A stretch of DNA of 64,000 nucleotides, from contig CM066304.1 in assembly GCA_033807695.1 (NCBI GenBank), positions 2,914,001 through 2,978,000 on the forward strand. The letters run 5' to 3'. The position numbers and the translations under genes are program-made. Origin of the DNA: Daedaleopsis sinensis (taxonomy: Eukaryota > Basidiomycota > Agaricomycetes > Polyporales > Polyporaceae). Of this stretch, positions 59,903-64,000 are shown piece after piece; positions within the stretch are counted from its first letter, which is position 1; each line of letters starts with the position of its first letter. A model generated the notes under the pieces. That model made no database searches. It worked only from the letters and a program-made list of their open reading frames with translations, and was not told where the DNA came from.

Positions 59903-61644
59903 CTAATCTACTTCACCGGCACCTCCACCTCTTCTCCTACGGCTCTTGATGGCTTCACGATGCCGGCGTTTCCAACCAGCCGTCAGCTCTCCCTTCGTCT
60001 CCTCCCAACGCGCACGGATAGCCTCCGGAGAGTCTGTGCGGTAGAACCACGTTCTCCAATAGGTAGGATCCATGACGCGACCCTTCGCACCCACATGATC
60101 GGACGGGAAGAAAAACGGCCGCGTTGGGTCGAGAGAAGTCGTGTGGGCTACGTGCGCAGTTGGCTGGACAATCTGAACAGGATGTGACAGTGTTGAGGCA
60201 GGCACCGCAGCCGGCAGGTCGAATGGGATGTCGTCGTCCAGCTCCAGATCCAGATCCAGATGCCCGAGAAGGGAGAATCCACCTATAAGAGATGATCTAT
60301 GAGCCAACACACGAGGTCATCAAGATGCTTCTACGACGTACCCTCCTCTTCTCGTGGAGCAAATAAATCCTTCAGGTTCGCTTTCCCCCCTGCTGGAACC
60401 AAGCCGTCTTGCGATTGTGGTGCGGGAGACCCGGGTTCAGGTTCGTCCAGTTCGTCTACGTCCATCGCAGCGTCAGCATCTTCAGCTTCAGTAGCATCGA
60501 GCTCTTCAGAGTGTCGTGCAACCGGAGCGTCTTCGTCGACCTCTACGTCCGAACCGACGCTTTCTGCGCCACCCCAGTCCTCGTGATCGCCGAATAACGA
60601 CTGTAGGAGACCCAAGGATTGATTCTTCTCTTCCACCAGCTCAAGTGCAATAGAGGAAATTGGCATAGACGACTGGGAGGTTGCTACGGAAGCTGGAGTT
60701 TTTTGCGGGGCAGGTGCGTTCTCCGGACGCGGCGAGGTTGTGCTCTCGGTAGAGCTATCAGAGATTTCCTCTCCTTCTGAAGACTCGTCGCCGCTTTCGC
60801 TCTCCGTTCTTTCAACTTGCTCATCGACGGCGCTATCTTGTGCAGCGTGACGTGAAGATACTGGCGGAATATAAGTAGCAGCGTTCTCTAGGAAGATACC
60901 CTTGAGATGTTGTGATCCCCACTTGGTAGGGTCAATCGTCTTCCTCCTTGCACGCGTCGGAGCATCGCGGACTCGTTTCCGGGTCTTCTTCACCTCCTTT
61001 CCCTTCCCTTTGGCCTTCTCCTTAGGTTTTGCAGCTACTAAGGGCTCGGGCAGTGGGTGCGTAGGGCGCATGCGTATCGGTCGAATGAGACGCCCCGTCG
61101 GAGTGACGCGCCAGCCCCCACGCGTCGACACGTTCTCTGGAGTGACGAGCGACATATCTCGTGCATGTACACCTTGCACGCCCCGGGGGAGACGGGGACG
61201 CTTCTTTGATGGGCCGTCCTCAGCCTCATCGGCCGCCCGCTTGAGCTCAGCGTGCTCCTTTGCAATTCTGTCTTCATGTATGAGGCGTGTAGAACAAGGC
61301 CAAGGCTGCATAAGACGTACCTTTCCCGGAAGTCGGGCTTTGCCTCTCCAAGTCTGAGCTTCGCGCCTTTCCAGGTAACACCACTGAGCAGGTTCATACC
61401 TGCGTGCTAGGTAAGCGTGAAGACAAGACATAGCGTCGGTCAACGCACATCGGGCAAGCTTCCCCTTAGTCGTCTCTAGCGTAGCATACGCATACTTGCG
61501 CGGCTGTCCGACCCCATCTAGCTTTCCGAACCCGTCTAAGCTTGTGACTGTGCCGAAGGATGTGAGACGATCGGAGAGGTCTTTGGCTGTGATGGCGGGG
61601 TTGAGGCCAGATATGTGTATTCGCTTTGTGACCACTTCATCCAT
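59903..61644 (-). CDS. Nop8/NOL8-like nucleolar RNA-binding protein
   Basis: Four exons on the minus strand: 61644..61449, 61399..61321, 61267..60342, 60282..59903; introns 49, 53 and 59 nt; 526 aa. The N-terminus is an RRM with RNP2 IHISGL and RNP1 KYAYATL, continuing across the splices through GVTWKGAKLRLGEAKPDF. This resembles fungal Nop8 and animal NOL8, which act in 60S ribosome assembly in the nucleolus. The middle is Lys/Arg-rich (KKRPRLPRG, KEKAKGKGKEVKKTRKR) and then acidic and Ser-rich. The C-terminal exon has DPTYWRTWFYR and a basic end (KSRRRRGGG). For the last intron the first possible acceptor would give a stop, so the second (ATAG before GTGGATTC) is used. Naming rests on recalled similarity. 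Confidence 0.8.
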
Positions 61645-62377
61645 GTGCGAGTAGAGAACTGTGTTGTTGCTGATGACGAGCTTGGTGCAGCCTGGTAGTA
61701 GTATCGAAGGACCAGAGTTATTGGCATAGGCTACGCGCAGCCTGAGGGCCTTGTCGAAGCGTTGGCGCCCAGTGAAATTGTCCGGACCGGTGTCTTTTCC
61801 CGGACCGCACTACTCCGATAGGCTCCGACTGCACTTGAGTCGACTCTCGCCGTGCATGTCTGTTCTCGACTACCGACTCAGAGAACAGCTAGCTTCGCCT
61901 CTCCGAGTCCCAGGATGTCTACTATGCTAACTCACTCTAAGAGCAAGATGTACTCAGACTGGCAGCGACATAATAGACATAGACCGATAACTTGATCAGG
62001 CAGGGATGACACAGTCGCAGAGTCCCGACAAGGATCTCCGACCTTTTGCCAAACTGGTCTCGCAAGCCTAGCTAGTCAGTGTTCACTTTAAGACAGCCTT
62101 GTTCTAACCCTAGACACACATGGCCGTAGGCTGTGTTCGCCGTCGTCCGTCCCTGAGGACTATCTGAGGAGGCCGCTCAGGGTGACTGGCTGCATGCATC
62201 ATTACTAGCAGCCGAGCGTATATCGTGTCGTCGACCAGACTTGTACAGACTCGCATCCTGTCCCCATTAAAGCTGTCTCTGATCGCCCCCACCAAATAAT
62301 GTCGCACTCGCGTGAGTTCCTCAAATCGCTCAATTTCTGTGATTTGCGGAGGCATACGATATATCAACTAATTTGCA
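61645..62377. other. divergent promoter region
   Basis: Lies between the start codons of the Nop8-like gene (minus) and the next gene (plus). A small minus ORF at 62110-62367 has no recognised motif. Confidence 0.45.
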
Positions 62378-63547
62378 ATGTCCTTGCCCGCAGATCCACG
62401 AAGGCGCATCCCAGCGCCACCGGTAGTGGCCCAGTACCTGTATCACAGCAAAAGTAGACGCAAACCGTCTTTGCAGTCTCAGATGGGTCTAGAGAACGAC
62501 CGGGATAAATTGGACAAGATGACGGTGCGCACTCATACACCTTTCATGCTACCCTTCTGACTTCGAACGCTCATCTCAAGGCTGCAACACGAAGGGCGGC
62601 TGAACAGCATTTTGATCTTCGGCCGGTACACTACCGGGAGCAACAGCCTGATGCACTGCAAGCTGTGAAGGAACAGGTGGGGAATGTTGTCTTTGACTGT
62701 TTGCAAATCGGTCCCTCACCGAACTGGCCGCAGGTTCTGAGAATTTGCACCGACCTGGAGGACTATGACGATGGATGGCCCGTGTCGCGGTATATCAGCA
62801 TTTACTTGAAGAACTACCACCCAAAGAAAGGGACGTCTCAGCCTGCCCCAAAAAGCACCGCTCAAAGCCAAGCGAAGGTAACGATGACGCATCTCACTGC
62901 AACACTCAATGAATCACGATCGATGCCTATCGATTCTCACTCGCTCATCCAGAATCCCCCGCTACTTCAAGGCCGGTTCCATCCCAATGCTCGCGGAAAG
63001 GAGGAGGGGAAGAGGCCAGTACGCCCTGGTCCCGGTCGGAATTCAGTTGGTTTCGTGCCTACCCGGGATGATTCTCCGGATCCTGAACATAATCCCAACG
63101 TTCACTCAATGTCTCCGCTGAGTACGTATAGTCCATCACCTTTTGTGAGGATTGTGCTCATCATTTGACGTGCCAATAGCCAAACTTGACGAGGTTTGCA
63201 CTTCATGCTCACGCTCGACGAAATCTCCTCTCATTAATCTGTAGTCGTCTCGCGAAGCGTCTCTCGAAGTGCCGCCCGATATCCGTGTCTTATACTCCGG
63301 CAAGGATAGGACTGTCGACGACTTTCTGGCCGGGCTGAGGATCCCGGCCTCGGACGCAAATCACATTGAGATGCTCTTTGACAAGATGGGTATCCGAAAT
63401 CGCGACTATCTGGAGCTCTTTGCAATGATGGATACGCGTGACATGTGGTTGAGGGAGCTACAGAAAGGGGAAGAAGTTACAGAAATACAGATGAGGCTAC
63501 TGCAGGAGGGGTTGGATCGACTCAAACTCGAATGTGTCGATCCATAG
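62378..63547 (+). CDS. unrecognised three-exon gene
   Basis: Model: join(62378..62524,62581..63144,63245..63547), 337 aa. The first intron (56 nt, GTGCGC...AAG) joins KMT to AATRRAAEQHFD. The second (100 nt, GTGAGG...GTAG) is less certain, because other donors upstream (62878, 63122) are possible. The first half contains PSPNWPQVLRICTDLEDYDD and WPVSRYISIYLKN. The middle is basic and Pro-rich, probably disordered. The C-terminal 90 residues form a helical, SAM-like segment (VDDFLAGL, FDKMGIRNRDYLELFAMM, LRLLQEGLDRL-like end) of a kind I associate with uncharacterised Agaricomycete proteins. No function assigned. Confidence 0.65.
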
Positions 63548-64000
63548 TAGCGAGACGCCAGTACGTATAAAGCCTCAGCTACCTCAGACCATCCCGGCAT
63601 CTTTGTTTTCACCACTCGAATCCCTACCAGTATATTCACGACAGGCAAGGGCGAAATCCGATGGCAGGGAAATTCTTGAGGCATTTGTCAGATATGTAAG
63701 ATTCCTTTAAGGTCCAATCAGGCTATCGATGTCAAGGATATCTTGAATACCCTACACAATGGCTAGAAGAAATCCTTTGACAGGGATTGACTCTGACCGT
63801 CACGACACTCCGACATCTTGAGGAAATGATGAGCATAGTTTGTGTATCCCCCGCATTTCCTACCGGTGGACTATGATCTTTGTATCCATCGAGAGGAAAT
63901 GCGGAGGACGTTGATGGGAAATGCCGACACTGCGGGAAATTATGACATTCTTACAGGTTTCGTAGATAGGGAAATAAAGGTCACTGTCCTACCAAGGTAC
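63548..64000. other. no gene to the window end
   Basis: Only short frames. A weak inverted match (CCGCATTTCCT at 63849 and AGGAAATGCGG at 63894) could form a stem. Nothing else is seen. Confidence 0.45.

Noticed and set aside
1..64000. tRNA or rRNA genes and CRISPR arrays
   Set aside because: No cloverleaf, conserved rRNA stretch or regularly spaced repeat array was found by eye; CRISPR is not expected in a fungus.

Overview
The window looks like nuclear DNA of a basidiomycete fungus, most likely an Agaricomycete. The basis is genes built from many short exons with introns of mostly 49-92 nt and GTNNGY-type donors, Agaricomycete-type gene families (F-box/nucleotidyltransferase-fold proteins, MYND proteins) and conserved fungal genes. 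All introns and products were read by eye. A spliced model was trusted when conserved motifs continued across the junctions and the summed exon length was a multiple of three.

Layout. (1) 1-8.2 kb holds no gene I can support; it is visibly poor in CpG and rich in TG/CA, as expected of decayed, methylated repeats, and contains a 753-bp MITE-like element (7363-8115) with a possible TA duplication. (2) 8.2-21 kb holds two tandem F-box/nucleotidyltransferase-fold genes (10.5 and 12.9 kb), a broken 5' fragment of a UFD4/TRIP12-type HECT ligase gene (15.8-16.8 kb) and a third family member on the minus strand (19.6-20.8 kb). (3) 21.2-27.1 kb is one uninterrupted 1966-codon Helitron Rep-helicase ORF. 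(4) 27.8-29.0 kb is a five-exon ribonucleotide reductase small subunit (R2) gene with every iron ligand and the radical tyrosine. (5) 29-34.6 kb has no gene I can support but carries small tandem repeats. (6) 34.6-37.3 kb holds two more members of the F-box family. (7) 37.3-44.4 kb is C-rich on the plus strand and holds two fungal genes of unknown function (40.4-41.6 kb minus; 42.5-43.1 kb plus). (8) 44.4-47.4 kb is a ribonucleotide reductase large subunit (R1) gene of at least ten exons. (9) 48.6-51.5 kb has two tandem MYND zinc-finger genes, the second apparently broken by a frameshifting deletion. (10) 52.2-63.5 kb looks like ordinary conserved chromosome: a secreted class-3 lipase, a 17-exon vacuolar M28 metallopeptidase (Pff1/ERMP1 type), a Nop8-like RRM protein and an unrecognised three-exon gene.

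The strongest point is in the left 50 kb. Both RNR subunits lie within 20 kb of each other, with intact catalytic residues, beside a Helitron and five copies of a gene family in which every copy has a short leader exon and a phase-2 intron at the same place just before the F-box. Four of the five copies have lost the nucleotidyltransferase DxD motif. A 22-bp inverted repeat (17404-17425 and 47969-47990) flanks the interval containing the Helitron, both RNR genes and three F-box genes. Whether this is a mobile or accessory block carrying its own dNTP-synthesis genes is inference; the sequence shows the gene content and the repeats, not mobility.
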